This document shows, piece by piece, positions 25,501 to 37,500 of a stretch of 64,000 bases of DNA (its first letter is position 1; each line of letters starts with the position of its first letter). The stretch is from Litoditis marina (taxonomy: Eukaryota > Nematoda > Chromadorea > Rhabditida > Rhabditidae). Under the pieces are notes generated by a model. The model did no database searches. It was not told the origin of the DNA and worked only from the letters and a program-made list of their open reading frames with translations. A program made the translations under genes and the position numbers. The DNA lies in contig OZ038433.1 in assembly GCA_964036275.1 (NCBI GenBank), positions 52,841,902 to 52,905,901 of the forward strand, given 5' to 3'.

Positions 25501-28500
25501 TCTCAAATAAAATTTCACCACTTTGAGATACCACATACTTCATTACTAAAATCTCAACACTTTATCTCATTGGACATTCAGTGCCTTTTGAACTATATAT
25601 AAAATCGTTTCAACAATTATTGGTTCACGGAGCTCACATCCTTAACAATCATTTTGTAAAACAATATTTCCCGCAAAGATTTGAAGTCCAGTCAAAACTA
25701 AATATTAAAGTAAATATTCAAATTTTTCTTTAACTTCTTCGCCAGTTATTTCCTTACCACAACCACTTGTTCTCAAAGACGCCTAATTACCCAATCAACA
25801 CAACGCAGGTGTCACTTTTCTGACATTGTTATCTAGAATCGTAACCCGGACGGCCTCTTCACACCTAGGTGCGAGCCGACGCCATGACCCGCGGTGCCGC
25901 ACCGCATGGGAAACTGCGGAAACACCAGGCCACGCCCCTAATAATGCGCGCCAAACGGTGCTTATAAGGAGGATCAGAATCCCAATCATCATTCGGACCT
26001 CCAATGTCTCCTCGTCTACCTGCCCACACCTCGCCCACACCCTGCCTACACCCTGCCCAGCCCCAGACGCGGCAAGCGCTGATGATCTCCTTCCAGCGAA
26101 ATCACAGTTTCTTGCTGTCCCTGGGGTTGGGTGGCCGACCCTTCTCAATTTCCATATATGCCGACGATGAAACATCGATTTGCATTTATAGAGTTCTCAT
26201 CGAGTGCTGGATCTAGTTCTCAGTCATACATCAGTGCGATATGACTAGAGCTATATTCAGCACTTTGTGAGATCATGCTAACCTACTTTGACTTCAACTA
26301 ACTTTAACATTACTCTATCCCATTAGTACCTGACCGAGACCTATTCCTACCCTGAATTTATCTGTGTTTGAGGGATGGAATGACCTGTTGATATCTCTCA
26401 TGATTGAAATCACAGTGTCTTGCTGTCCCTAAGATGCAGCTAGTCTACTCCACATTTTAATCTCGACAATACAGAAAACTCGTTAGTATGCTGGATGTCT
26501 CTCTCAGTCATACACCATGGGCTATGACTAGAGACTCATTCAGCACGCTCTCGAGTAACTTCTTCATAATTTTATTAGTTCCCACTATTAAGTTCTCCCA
26601 CCGATAGTGAAGTGTTCATATAGTATGTGCAGTATTTCTCTTGTCTGTGTCTTATGTTTTTTTAATATCGGGTTTTGTTTACTTTGGTCGTTTGTGGCAG
26701 GCCACTGTGAAATCTCATGGACGATATCACAGTGTTTCTGTTACAAATGAACTCAGTTTTGTGAATTTGTTGCAAAAGTACTCAATACTACCCCTCAGAT
26801 GTTGGCTTTATCCAACAAAGATACCGATCATGCTAAACCAACCGATCAACGTATCAACGAATGTTAAGCTAAAATCTAACTTTTTAACATCTGCCAGATT
26901 TTCACCAGTTTTGAAAGGTTATTGAATTCGCACATCGAACCAATCTGTTGATCAAATTTGTGCAATTATCATTGACTAAACTAGTTCGTAGAGTAGGATC
27001 AATTACACTTTGCATTTCAGGTGAGACTGAATCTCAAAAAAAGAAAGAAGTTGTCAATTTTGAACCTGTCTTAAAAATCTTTATGCACATGTTTTTCTTT
27101 TGTTTTCTCAAATGTCAGTTTGAATAGTTTCCATTTCGTGATGTCATATTGATCCATTATTATACTGATAAACATTTGACCATTATTATTAATCTTTAAA
27201 TGCATCCAGAGGCCGTATGCATGAAACATCCCGGGGCGGGCTGGGATGCTGACCCGCGCTATTTCCCGACCAATTGAGGTCGGGATGGCATCCCAACCCG
27301 GCCCGGGATGTTTCATGCATACGGCCTCAGAGGTTTCTCCAGTTTCATGAGTTCATTCAATTCGTGGTTTGTAGAAATTTTTTTCATTTATTTAACCGGT
27401 GAAAACTAACTTGTGCCATTTTCATTGCCTCAACTGGTTCGTAGAGTCGGATGGCAATGTGGTTTCGGCGACGGGCCAGGCCATCCAAACTTGCCACTGG
27501 CACCGAACCAAGTGCGGCAAAGTCAGCTACGTGCACTGGAATGTTTCAGGGTGATTAACACAACAAACGTGCCTTGTGTCACGAAGTGTTTACCATTCTC
27601 GGTTGTAATTGATGAATATAGCTAGAAACTCTCTGTGTCAACTTTAAAAAAAAAAGAAATGAAATCCAACCTGCGAGAAAAGTTTTCGTAACAAGGCGTT
27701 AATCACTGTGCTATTTGAGTAGGTAACCAGCAAGCTTTGCAATCAAAGACATGTGTGCGTACACAGCGGAAAGTGAGATATACAGTACCCTCTTTCCGCC
27801 TTACCGTGGGCGACGACTTAATTAATCCAATTAATAGATAGGTGAGTAAAAATTTCATTGTTTCCGAGCACATTCTCTTTTTATTTTCTTTGGTATTTCA
27901 GTAGAATCTATGGTTACCAAAATGTTGTTCTGCTATGGTTCAGAATTTCGACAATTGCTCTCACTCAAAGTGTTGTTTACTATTTTAGGGTTATTCAAAT
28001 GTTACTCACTCTCTCCAGTGGTGACAACAGCCTTCAGGTCGCATCCAACTTCAGCCAGGCGGTTGCAGATGCGAATTTTATTCAGGCGTTTGTTCAACAA
28101 GTCTTGTTGCAGCTGGAAGAAATTAGCTCACTCGAATGTTTCAGTATGTGCTTTAGTTGGGCTATTGAAAGAGTTATCAGTGGGTTTCCTGTACTTGAGT
28201 TAGAAAAAAAACTGTTTAATGTGCATTCTTTATTCCCAAATGATGTGGATGATGCATCGAGGTTTATCGGCAGTAGCACATGAAAAATGCCAACATTATC
28301 CAACTTACTTTATAAATGTAACGAGGAAGATATACCTTCTGAAGGAAATGAGAGACATAAAGATACATTTGAGAAATTGAAAGTTCGCACCCAAAATTGG
28401 TGCGTGCTAATTTTTTGTTCTATATATTTCTACCACCTAATTTGGTTGCTGTAGGGCACGAAGATTTCAAGATTGTAGCCAATCCTTTCTGTTCATTTGT

Positions 28501-29507
28501 TCGTGAATTGGATTCAGATCATGTTAATTGCTCCTCATTCTATTGAACATTTCATGCAGTTCAGATATGATAAAGCCTAGCGAATACGTCGAAACGTTCC
28601 TACTTTCAATAAAAAAAATCATACCACCTCGAGCTTGGTTAATAAGAAAACGGAACACTATACCCGAGGTACCTAAACAGAAACTAGCGCGCCTAATCAG
28701 TCCAAAATATGTCACTGTATGCTAATTCCATACATCAGTTCAAAATGAAATAACGTTCGTATAATGTCTTGCTTCTTTTAGTAACTTTCATAACTGGCCC
28801 ACTTTATACTGTTAGTCATTTGCACAGGTACGTGAAACATGTTAAACACAGCAAAACTCAAAAACGCACAAAAACAACGTGCACGATACCTCATTGGATT
28901 GCTAAATTTACGTGACTATTCAATTTACTTCTACTCTACCTTGAGATCGTCGACAAACTGGAAGGGCACGTCTTTCTCCACATCAGAGAGCATCATCTCT
29001 CCGATCTTTCCACGTGCGGCCTGTCCACCGCCCAGCAGACATACCTTTTCCCCAGACGTCGATACTGAAACATTCGAATGATTGGAATTGGACAGATGAA
29101 CATTGCAATTCAAACTGAGACCAAACTAGTAGGTGAATATGACTTTTTTTAGAAAACTATCACGATTGCGAGATCATGATAATTCAGCCTTCGATTTTTC
29201 ATAAAGTATAATTATTTCATGAACATGAACACTCATAACAGGTTTAATAGAAACTGGAAAAACGAATAGTCTATTATTTATTTAATTACCTTTATTTGAT
29301 CAACACTTTTCTTCAGTTACACTCTACCACTACCTGACAAAACATGTTGACTTTATTTGTAATTTTTTTATTCTGTTCCCGAATTGTGAATACATATTTT
29401 TATTACTTAGTTTGCATTTTTTGAGCGGAAGTGATTCAAATGTTACACCCACGCAATTTGGCCATGGTGAGCGCTAGCCGGTTTCCACCAATGATCAGGG
29501 TAGCCAT
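22557..29507 (-). CDS. six-exon gene for an unrecognised 205-aa protein
   Basis: Exons in transcript order: 29453-29507, 28940-29064, 28010-28112, 27411-27535, 25032-25141, 22557-22656. Lengths of 55, 125, 103, 125, 110 and 100 nt join in phase with no internal stop to give 205 aa plus TAG. I do not recognise the family. The N-terminus (MATLIIGGNRLALTMAKLLS, then GEKVCLLGGGQAARGKIGEM) has two glycine-rich beta-turn-alpha-like stretches that could be nucleotide-binding. A middle Arg/Lys-rich helix (NKRLNKIRICNRLAE) follows, then LGSVPVASLDGLARRR. The segment ILISPSTDVDSLSCIRGLLE looks like a beta-alpha unit. There is no signal peptide or membrane segment, so it is probably cytosolic or nuclear. 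The donor of exon 2 abuts a family A MITE, and a 1.3-kb TIR element sits in the last intron. The model is convincing as a gene; function is unknown. Confidence 0.82.
22730..24068. mobile_element. 1.34-kb TIR element in the last intron of the 205-aa gene
   Basis: Inverted termini of about 60 bp begin TATAAGACG and include AAAATATTTTGAAAACCGCT and TTATTTCAGAAACTTGCACA. The left is at 22730-22795 and the right at 24005-24068. The interior contains a CG-rich patch (23250-23420) and short hairpins such as CACTTTGTATCTTGACAAAG. No transposase frame. It shares its terminus with the element at 12057-13052. Confidence 0.85.
23248..23415. other. GC-rich patch inside the TIR element
   Basis: GC content rises sharply, with GCGCG and GGCGC words, in otherwise AT-rich DNA. 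It resembles the GC-rich patches at 25840-26090 and 47755-47815. It could be a promoter carried by the element or a remnant of other DNA. No protein match. Confidence 0.35.
24544..24670 (-). mobile_element. MITE family A copy
   Basis: Inverse orientation, running from CTGTTAGTCCATTGCACAGT to TCAATTTACTTCTACTACAC, somewhat diverged. It lies in the last intron of the 205-aa gene. Confidence 0.75.
24884..25018 (+). mobile_element. MITE family A copy next to a splice donor
   Basis: Runs to TTGACTAACAGTGTATAG. Its end is about 13 bp from the donor (25031, minus strand) of exon 5 of the 205-aa gene. Its left end carries a duplicated TAGTCACCTAAA. Confidence 0.75.
25142..27410. other. intron 4 of the 205-aa gene, with GC-rich patch and duplication
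   Basis: Positions 25840-26090 are GC-rich (GCCACGCCCC, ATGCGCGCC, repeated CCTGCCCACACC) and could be a cryptic or alternative promoter. Positions 26095-26260 and 26394-26555 are diverged direct copies of each other (GAAATCACAG...CTTGCTGTCCCT, then CTCAGTCATACA...GACTAGAG). A 120-bp foldback lies at 27209-27328. Long frames over the GC-rich patch show no protein-like composition. Confidence 0.5.
27209..27328. mobile_element. 120-bp foldback element containing ATGTTTCA in both arms
   Basis: Arms GAGGCCGTATGCATGAAACA and TGTTTCATGCATACGGCCTC are perfect inverses and continue into CCCGGG. The loop holds a second hairpin (CCCGACC/GGTCGGG). The whole can form one long stem, and each arm carries a TGTTTCA motif. 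It lies in intron 4 of the 205-aa gene. Confidence 0.8.
28806..28938 (-). mobile_element. MITE family A copy abutting a splice donor
   Basis: Runs from ACTGTTAGTCATTTGCACAG to TTCAATTTACTTCTACTCTA. Its terminus supplies the intron side of the donor of exon 2 (GT at 28939-28938, minus strand), so the exon-intron border and the MITE border nearly coincide. Confidence 0.75.
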
Positions 29508-30612
29508 AATCTAGAGATCCGAAAACTGAAAAGTAGAAAATATATCGTCTTCAGACCGTCGTACTTCCGTAGAGTACAAGTGTAACGAGCGGATTGCAAC
29601 CAATTTATTTCACCTAACAGATGTTAGAGAAACAACTGGTTCCAAAGGATAGAAAGTTTACTAGATAAGACGAATGTCCTTAAGTTCTGTAAACTGTCAA
29701 ACATTCCAGGGTCGCAGGAGACGCCGGTAGTAAACGTGAACTTCATTAAGAAAAGTTGAAGTCAAGAAACTATCTCAATGTAGACTTTGTTCGGTGCAAA
29801 CGTAAAGAGAGTGAAATTGTAAAAATGCGTATTGAGTGATGACTATGTGAGTAAGCACCTAAAAAAAATGTTTTAATAAGAAACAGTTCTAGCAGTGAAG
29901 ATAACTGTTTTCATACATTAATGTTTAGGTCCAAATGGCGATTGAGTCCAATGTGAAAGATTACATGTATACAACCAGCTGTTGACGAACTCAATGTTTG
30001 ATATTGTTTACCAGGAACGTGGAAGGCTACAACTGTTTGATCAAAATACAAAGATCAAAATTTCAGTATCAAAAACAATTCGTTCGTACGGTTACCGATT
30101 GCGACCATATGAGTTCTGAGCGCGAACGGCGGCAAAACGAAAGCATTCTCAGCAAAGCGGTTCACATATCCGAAAAAAATAACTTGAACAACTTAGTTCG
30201 CCTGTGCATAACATTAATATAACCATCCAATAATATGAAATGCCAGCACTGAATGAAAATTGATGATTTCACGGAGTTTCTGCAGAAATACCAACTGTTA
30301 ATCAAAAAATGTTCTGTATATAGTATGGTAGAAACATTAGACTGACCGAAGCAAGTTGAAACAGAAAACTTTGAAAAATTCTTGGTTGGACATAATAAAT
30401 CCTCCGGAAGAGAGTTATCTACGTTTTTTAGTACAACTGTAACTGTCTGATAGTGTAAAATTCCAAAAAAGAATGAAAATTAAGGTTTTCGTTCGTGTTT
30501 TGAAGACAGACTGTATAATGGCAAAGTCAGCTGGTAGAGTAGGAAGCCAATGGGAAAGATAAACCCGCGTTGCTTTTGGGAGGGGGGGGTGGGTGGGTAG
30601 TGGTCTCAGACA

Positions 30613-30704
30613 ACTATATAGGCCGCGGCCAGTCACGTGAATCGACGACCCCGCGCACGTGAATTCAGGCTAGGTGCACGTGGTTTGGCGACCCTGTGCA
30701 CGTG
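30613..30704 (-). promoter_or_regulatory. four CACGTG E-boxes at two-turn spacing, with TATA-like box
   Basis: CACGTG occurs at 30634-30639, 30656-30661, 30677-30682 and 30699-30704, with start-to-start spacing 22, 21 and 22 bp, about two helical turns each. Flanks such as CGACCC and GCGACCC partly repeat, so local duplication built it. CTATATAGG at about 30613-30621 lies next to it on the side facing the 205-aa gene. This fits a minus-strand promoter about 1.1 kb upstream of that gene's start codon. CACGTG is the classical site of bHLH-ZIP factors (MYC/MAX/TFEB-like); the binding factor here is not known. Confidence 0.55.
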
Positions 30705-32293
30705 GACGAATAGGAACAGCAGACTCAGGCTGCACACTAGTACGGAATGGGCTTGTTAACTTCGGAAATAACTAACATACAATAATCTAACTATGATTGA
30801 AATACAACAATTGAAACTGTGTGTACAATGTGGAAACTTCAGAAGTAATTTAGATGACTTCAGTATATTTAACATCAATATATTGATGTAGTTCGAAGCA
30901 AATTGCTAAATAGTAATCAAATTTGGATATGCTGTTGTTTTTAAATATTATAACCCCCCCCCCCCTCTAAAACTATACTTAATCTTAAGTGATGTAGTAA
31001 TAACTTCCTTCTCTCACCTGAATGTTCTACCCCATATTGATAAGGGAACGAAGTTATGTGAAAATTAGTCGGTGAATGATTTTTTTGGCTTGGATATTGG
31101 AATAAATAAATGGGACTAAACGTGATGCGAGTTATAATTTTTGTTCGGTTAATCGGTGTGTTTTGCACCTAAACCTTCGTTCCAGTTTTGCATATAGTGA
31201 ACAGAACAGTTTCAAGTAGTTTCATGCCGTTTTCATCTTACATATATTAATTTTGAACGTGCGATAAATTTCCAGTCTCTCTTTGACTAGACTAATAAAA
31301 CTAATAGTGTTATAGAACGTATACTGATTGACAGTACAGCTGATATAATGTGATTTATTCTCTAGACTAGTGACCATAACTATAGATCACCAGATAAGGT
31401 TATCTCGACAGGTGATGTGAACCACAAATTCACATAAGAATACCACTAAAACAATTGAAGACTGAACACAAACCCTCGAAGTAACAATATTAGTAAAACA
31501 CCAATAACGTGGTGGTAAGGCTGTGTTCTACGTGTGACACGTGCAACTCTCACACTCTCACATTGGGAAGTTGAACCTTTTCGCAACTTTTTGATGTTTG
31601 CCAGTTATTTGAAAACTTCATGGTCTGTGTCGCTCGCCAGCCCCTGACGAAATCAACCAATTTGGTTTTTTTATTGTTCAAATGTAGACCATAGACTCTT
31701 GGAAATACATTTTTGATAGTTTGTAATACTCAGTACTCGTGATGAAGAAGAAAACAACAGAGTATGCTTGTTGAGAGTTTGTATGTTGAAACCCTATCTT
31801 AAAATGTGTTCTAAGCACACTACATACTACGATCAAACCATAGAACAACGTGACAATCTGATGAATTATCATCAGCATAACCAGACACGTGTGTCGTTTA
31901 GTTGCTAAAGATGCAACTTGCGACACGGTATCTGACAAATGCAGTTTCATGTCTTGAGCTTGGTTAGCTTGTCAAATATGTGGAATATCGAACTTATAAT
32001 TGAAAAAATTGACCAATAATGCTGAGATACTAACTAAATCCTGTAATTTTCGAGTCGTTTTTGTGAAAGCAGATCTTTGTGATCTTCAAAAGTCTGTATG
32101 AGTTTTATTTTTAGATTAGACTTCATTCGAAAAAAGACAATGCAAGTGGTCAACCTAGACAAAATGTGAGGAAGTGTTAGATGTCTCATTCCATCTCGAA
32201 CGGCGGGAAAAGGATGCCCACCACTCCCGAACAGATAAGCAGATTGAAACTGAGTGCTTACCGCTAATGAAGTGCAGTTCGAAGTATATATAG

Positions 32294-32493
32294 ATTCATG
32301 AAAAAGTGGGGGCCCAACGAATGTGAGATTTGTCTTCTGCTGTGCGCCCCTTGGACAGCTACTCTGAAATGGAGCAGCTACTGCTACAAAAACCGGAAAA
32401 TACTAATATACTCAAGTATAACTGTTCATTACAAACATACAAAAGTCGTAAGATATTTCCTCAAACCTGTAAACTAGAATCTACAAGTCACAG
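32294..32493 (+). repeat. left arm of a 200-bp inverted repeat
   Basis: This pairs with 32625-32824, equal in length, with few mismatches (for example CAAGTCA versus CAAATCA and CCCAACGAATG versus CTCAACGACTG). The spacer is 131 bp. An ATG-initiated frame runs through this arm (starts MKKWGPNECEICLLLCAPWT), while the other arm's copy stops early. Confidence 0.9.
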
Positions 32494-32624
32494 CTGCGAA
32501 AGGGAGAACAACTGTTGAATAATATGACAAACGTTATAGCACCTGAAATTGAAGTAATGACAAAAAATTCCAACCATTGTGCACAAAACAAGGAGCTCTA
32601 GGATTGAGTACGTTGAGTTAGCAT

Positions 32625-32824
32625 CTGTGATTTGTAGATTCTAGTTTACAGGTTTGAGAAAATATTTTACGACTTTTGTATGTTTGTAATGAACAGTTAT
32701 ACTTGAGTATATTAGTATTTTCCGGTTTTTGTAGCAGTAGCTGCTTCATTTCAGAGTAGCTGTCCAAGGGGCGCACAGCAGAAGACAAATCTCACAGTCG
32801 TTGAGCCCCCACTTTTTCATGAAT
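32625..32824 (-). repeat. right arm of the 200-bp inverted repeat
   Basis: Inverse of 32294-32493. The minus-strand frame extends further upstream here, to 32952 (contains MTYSQILKGRLSKFLDLHRT), suggesting the sequence was copied from this side. Transcription through both arms would give a 200-bp hairpin RNA. Confidence 0.9.
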
Positions 32825-32937
32825 TTTTCTGTTTTTGTATACATGCCGTAGGTATGTAGAGAGGTGGTTTGATCTGTACGGTGCAGATCTAAAAACTTAC
32901 TTAATCTGCCCTTCAGAATCTGAGAATACGTCATGTT

Positions 32938-33317
32938 TGAATGAAGTTTCATCGTGAATTGACCATTTTTAAGAAACTTTCAGCATTCGAAAACATATTT
33001 CACGTCCATTTTTTTAAAAGTTGACGTCATCTGGCCTTCTGAATTCCAGAATAAGTCATATATATATAAGTTTTATCGTTAATATACCATTTTTTAGATA
33101 TTTTCAGCATTTGAAAATATATGTGACGTCCACTTTGCAGTTTCCAAAAATAACGTCATCTGGTCTCCACGATCCCAGAGTACGTTACTCTTAGATTGAG
33201 TTTCACCGTTAATTGACCCTTTCTAAGATATTACCATCATTTGAAAATATATGTGGCGTCAACTTTGCACTTTTCAAAAATGACGTCATCCGAGCTCCAG
33301 AATCCTCGATGACGTCA
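32938..33317. repeat. about 129-bp direct repeat, three diverged copies with TGACGTCA
   Basis: Shared blocks in order: TTTCA/TATCGTTAAT, CCATTTTTTAGA, CATTTGAAAATATATGTG, ACGTCCACTTTGCA, ACGTCATC. CRE-like cores lie at 33022-33029, 33151-33158 (TAACGTCA) and 33281-33288, 129-130 bp apart, plus one at 33310-33317. The repeat is intergenic. Confidence 0.7.
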
Positions 33318-34588
33318 TCAGTAGAAGACTTACATCTAAATCGATGTCAGTTCATGTCATGGTATCATACTTCAAATTTTACTTGAATTGGTTAGGACTG
33401 AGCTGAGTTATAACGCAATTTGATTTACCCCGACAGAGAGGGCGAGAGAGTGCACGAAATGAAGAGACGCAGAGACATTTTCAAAGACCTATAACTTGAT
33501 GAAAAATAATTTTTTTCGAAAAAAAAGTTTGCGCCTCCAAGGTTTGAGTGGGACATCTGTCTTGTCTCCAATTTTCAGTCAAATCGGTTCACACATAAAA
33601 ATTTCCCAGAAGTGCGTTCACACACACACACGGCGGAAGTTGGCGGTCTGCATGAAGCGCATAACGTCATAACTCGGCTTAAACTTAATCAATTTTGTTC
33701 AAATTTTGAACATAGCTTGTAAATATGCCATGAAATATCAACAAATCATAAAAAGTTTTGATTTGCACGTTTGGGCCTTTTTGAGGGTGAACTAAAAAAA
33801 TAAATGCGCGCATTAGCCGAACCAAAGACAAATCTCGCACAGCGCTTCGCGCTGCGCGCGATTCCAATACATAATACCGTAGTGAGAATATACGGTTCGA
33901 CCTTTCTGAACGAAGCTTATTTGCGCATGTTGTCAAATCTCGCTGTGCATTCTGATCACTTTGGTTTTCGGTCAAAATTAGGAATCTACGGCGTGTCGAA
34001 ATCAAACAACAGCAACGAATTGGTTCCTATATGTGCTTACATTGCATGATTATCTGCAAGCGCATCTGGCACATTGACGAGCTACGTTGTCAGCTTACTT
34101 ATAAGGTGGCAGAAACATGGGAACGCGCTTCACCTTTCGCAAGTCAACTTCAAACCATGATCGAATGAACGAAGTGAGGAAAGGAAGCTTAAGCTTACAA
34201 AAAAACCAAAATACCTGTGGTTTAATTGTAAGCTCTAGCTCTATTGATAGTATTGATAGCTATCGTTTCTGGTTTCAGCTGACCGCGGGATACGGGATAG
34301 GTGACCCTTCGTTCCGCTTGTATCTCTTTTGTTTCTCGAGATTATCACACGAATTGCAGCTAACTCTCCCTTTCTAAGCAGAACGTTGTTGTTCATGTCT
34401 ATATGAGTACTTTTCCGAGTTCCTATTTCATAGTGTTGAAAACACAACCACTTAGTTGTATTCTCTGTTGTTAACGTGGTATTCACCACTATCGTTAGTG
34501 TTGAACTCTAGATTTCTGACGATTTTCATTTAACTTTTTACAATTACCTCTTCATATATAGTGTTTTCTCAGCTGAACTATTGTTTCC

Positions 34589-34590
34589 AG
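34589..34590 (+). other. candidate trans-splice acceptor, cysteine-rich gene
   Basis: CTATTGTTTCCAG ends 2 nt before the start codon at 34593. A strong acceptor this close to an initiator ATG fits spliced-leader trans-splicing. Confidence 0.55.
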
Positions 34591-34592
34591 GT

Positions 34593-37500
34593 ATGAAAAG
34601 GTGGATATTTCTGAGTTTATGCTGTGTTTTCGTTGTGGCGCAAGATTTACCAGGTTACTACAAGCTAGTGAAATATTACAGATAAAACTAACGCGGAAAT
34701 TTAACAACAGTGGTCTTACTGCGAACGTGAAATTAGAGGTCTTATGTCGTCCAATCGTACAACACCGTTCTGCGTTCTGTTAAATCAATATTGATGAAAA
34801 CCTGATAATCAATGTAGGCAGGACCAACGTATCAACTGTGTTACAAAACTTTGAAAGCAAATACTCACTACTGTATACATAGTGTGCAGATAAATATAAA
34901 TATTTGGCAGGGGAACAGCAGATAAAACATGATACCATGTGCTGTGTTGTTCTGCTGACTTCATAGTTTGACCCCGGTGCACTTTGATCGTAATTAACAA
35001 ATTGTGAGGTTTATATCTAAGTTGTAGTTTGATCAATCGGAATCGGGACCGAAGATTTCTTGGATTACGGCCGATTAAGCTGAGTCTTCTCACACATTTT
35101 AACAAGAATAATATTTTTAAGTTGAACTCGGGGATCAACTAGAGCCATTTGACGTTCCTTTGAATGAGTTGGAAAAAGATGCGAAGCCAGTGACGACCCT
35201 CGGAGAACAGTGCAAGAGATTCATAAATCACTATCGGTGGGTGATACATTATAAGCAGACCTCGTTATAGTTTGATCTCGTTTAATTGGCCTAGTTGGCT
35301 AATATCAATTGTAACCAGCGTTAAATGTAACCATGATGTAACCACTGTCAAATGTAACCACCAAAAGTCAAGTTTACCCAAGGTAGATAAGACTAAACGT
35401 TGTATACTTCTCTAAAACAGTTATCGAAGCTCACTCTTGTACGTTTATCATAGTCTCACTCGGAAGTTTGACCCATGGTTCCATTTCACACGGCTACATT
35501 TTATATATGGTGGTTACATTTGACATTGGTTACGAATGAAATTGGCTGTTGTAGTTTCATTCCGACATGCGCACTAGCTTACTTAGAGTCGGCCGGAGGG
35601 CAACGTAATCCAACCACAAACATAGCGGAAAGCAACCTGCATTGAAAGAATCGTACCTTGTAGTAGGTGTCGCTAATATAACTATAACTGCATATTTTGT
35701 GTAGAAAATGCATATAGAAACGAGCTGGTGAATCCCTCTCCCTTTCCGAAAAAAATGCTTTGAAAAATCATTAAGAAACGGGTTGATAAATTTTCATTAT
35801 TCATTAAATACTTATTTTTTTGGCATAGTAGTTGATGATGAGCTAAGGTAATTAGTAAATGAACTTTACAAAAATGAGCGGGTACACAACTGCGTTTTAA
35901 GTTTCCCTTAACTTTTCTTCTCGTTCTCTTCACTGCGCCGTTTCGATCGGAACTTATAATACTTCACAATAGGCCTGAAGATTGGTAGATGAAACCACTA
36001 GAGCAAATAAATTATAAAGAAAGAAAAAACCTCAACTAGCCAACGACCATTTTACATGGAATGGTCATATTTTCCACTTAAACCAACGCTGTGATAACTA
36101 TTAATTGATGGCACAACTATTTGGGTTGGAAGATTATTAAATGAAATTACAGTTTCAAAATAGACCCTATTGTAGTGTACATCACATGGTTACATTACAG
36201 TATTTATGTCCACTACACTGTTCATGTTTACTACATACTATACAGATATTACTGTCGAACCTCGAACATTGCCACGTACAACGAAGAAGTTCGAATAATA
36301 TGCGAAAGATACCGCACGTACTGCTCGAACCGTGTATATCCGTCAGTCAATCACGTGAGTTCTTGAAAACTTTGTTAATTTCACAATGAACCCGGTACAC
36401 CGTTAATCGGATCAGATGCCCGTTACCACTCTGTAACCCGTTTCAACAACGCATTTTGTAAAAAAAAAACTATCGAATGTCTAACAAAAGGTTCTCACGA
36501 GAAGTTCATGTGTTCGTTCTCATGAGATGCTCATGGACATCTTACGAATTATCTGCGAACGCGTTGTAGCATAGCAATTAAGATTAACATGAATAGCAAT
36601 TAAGATTAACAGGAAATGTAGTTCATGGGTTAATCTCATGAGATTTTCAAGCAATCGCTACCGCACGAAAGGCACAACTTCGTTGAAGATGGACGTCTTT
36701 AAGGCTCATTTCGCAAAATCGTTGATTAGTGTTAGTTGTTCTGGAATGTTGTTGTCAAGGTAAACCCAAAAAGTAAAATTAGGTTCACAACTTTAAACCA
36801 GACTTTTGTGTTACTATACTCGCCGGTGTACGCCACTGTTTTTTTATAATTTTCGACCGCTATACCCGACGACAAAATTAGGATATCATCAAGTTTGCAA
36901 TTAATCTCCCAACCCAATGTTTGGCGTTGATCATGCACCAAATACTATTTACTTTTTTTGTGTTTTTTCTGTTGATCAAAGTAATGGAACATTGACATAC
37001 TAAGTAGAAACTCTGAAACATTCATCTTGTCTGACAACATTCGTAATACCAATCTTTCCGTTTGGAGTAAGATCAAAGTGAACGTTTTGCTCTCTGTACC
37101 CGGTCCTCCAGATTCGCCGGCAAGTTTCGTTCTGGAAACAGTCCGGTCTACCGGTCTACACTCAGAGGGCGCTCACCACCTGCTATTCGCATTGTAAAGA
37201 AACGGACCCTGTGTGAGTTTGAGAAAAAGGGGTTTCAGCAACAAAATGTCTACATTACGATATTTTGTTAGCAAAACAGTTTTTTCTAAAAAAAAATTTG
37301 ACTATGATCGACTGATGTTTACAGGAGCAAGTAAATAGGAACTGTGAAACACTAGAATACGATTGCGCAATAGATCAAAGAAGATACTTAATTCTTCACT
37401 AAACAAATGTTTGAAGTTGTTATATTTGCAGTTTATTTGACAACAAAAAGTAGTACGCGTAATTTTTTATATTTCAGAGACACATATAAAGATAGTACTT

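Larger units (their letters stand above)
29508..34592. other. divergent intergenic region
   Basis: It separates the minus-strand 205-aa gene from the plus-strand cysteine-rich gene. A candidate acceptor for spliced-leader addition lies at 29526-29527 (minus strand, CTTTTCAG), 18 nt before the 205-aa start. Other contents listed separately: CACGTG array, inverted repeat, CRE-like triplicate. Poly-C at 30953-30965 and AT-rich filler make up the rest. A GCGC-rich palindromic patch at 33840-33870 (CGCTTCGCGCTGCGCGCG) may be promoter-associated. Confidence 0.5.

Noticed and set aside
25795..26175. Overlapping frames on both strands (114-126 codons)
   Set aside because: They result from a GC-rich, stop-poor patch; Arg/Pro-rich composition, no splice continuity. 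Kept only as a possible regulatory patch.
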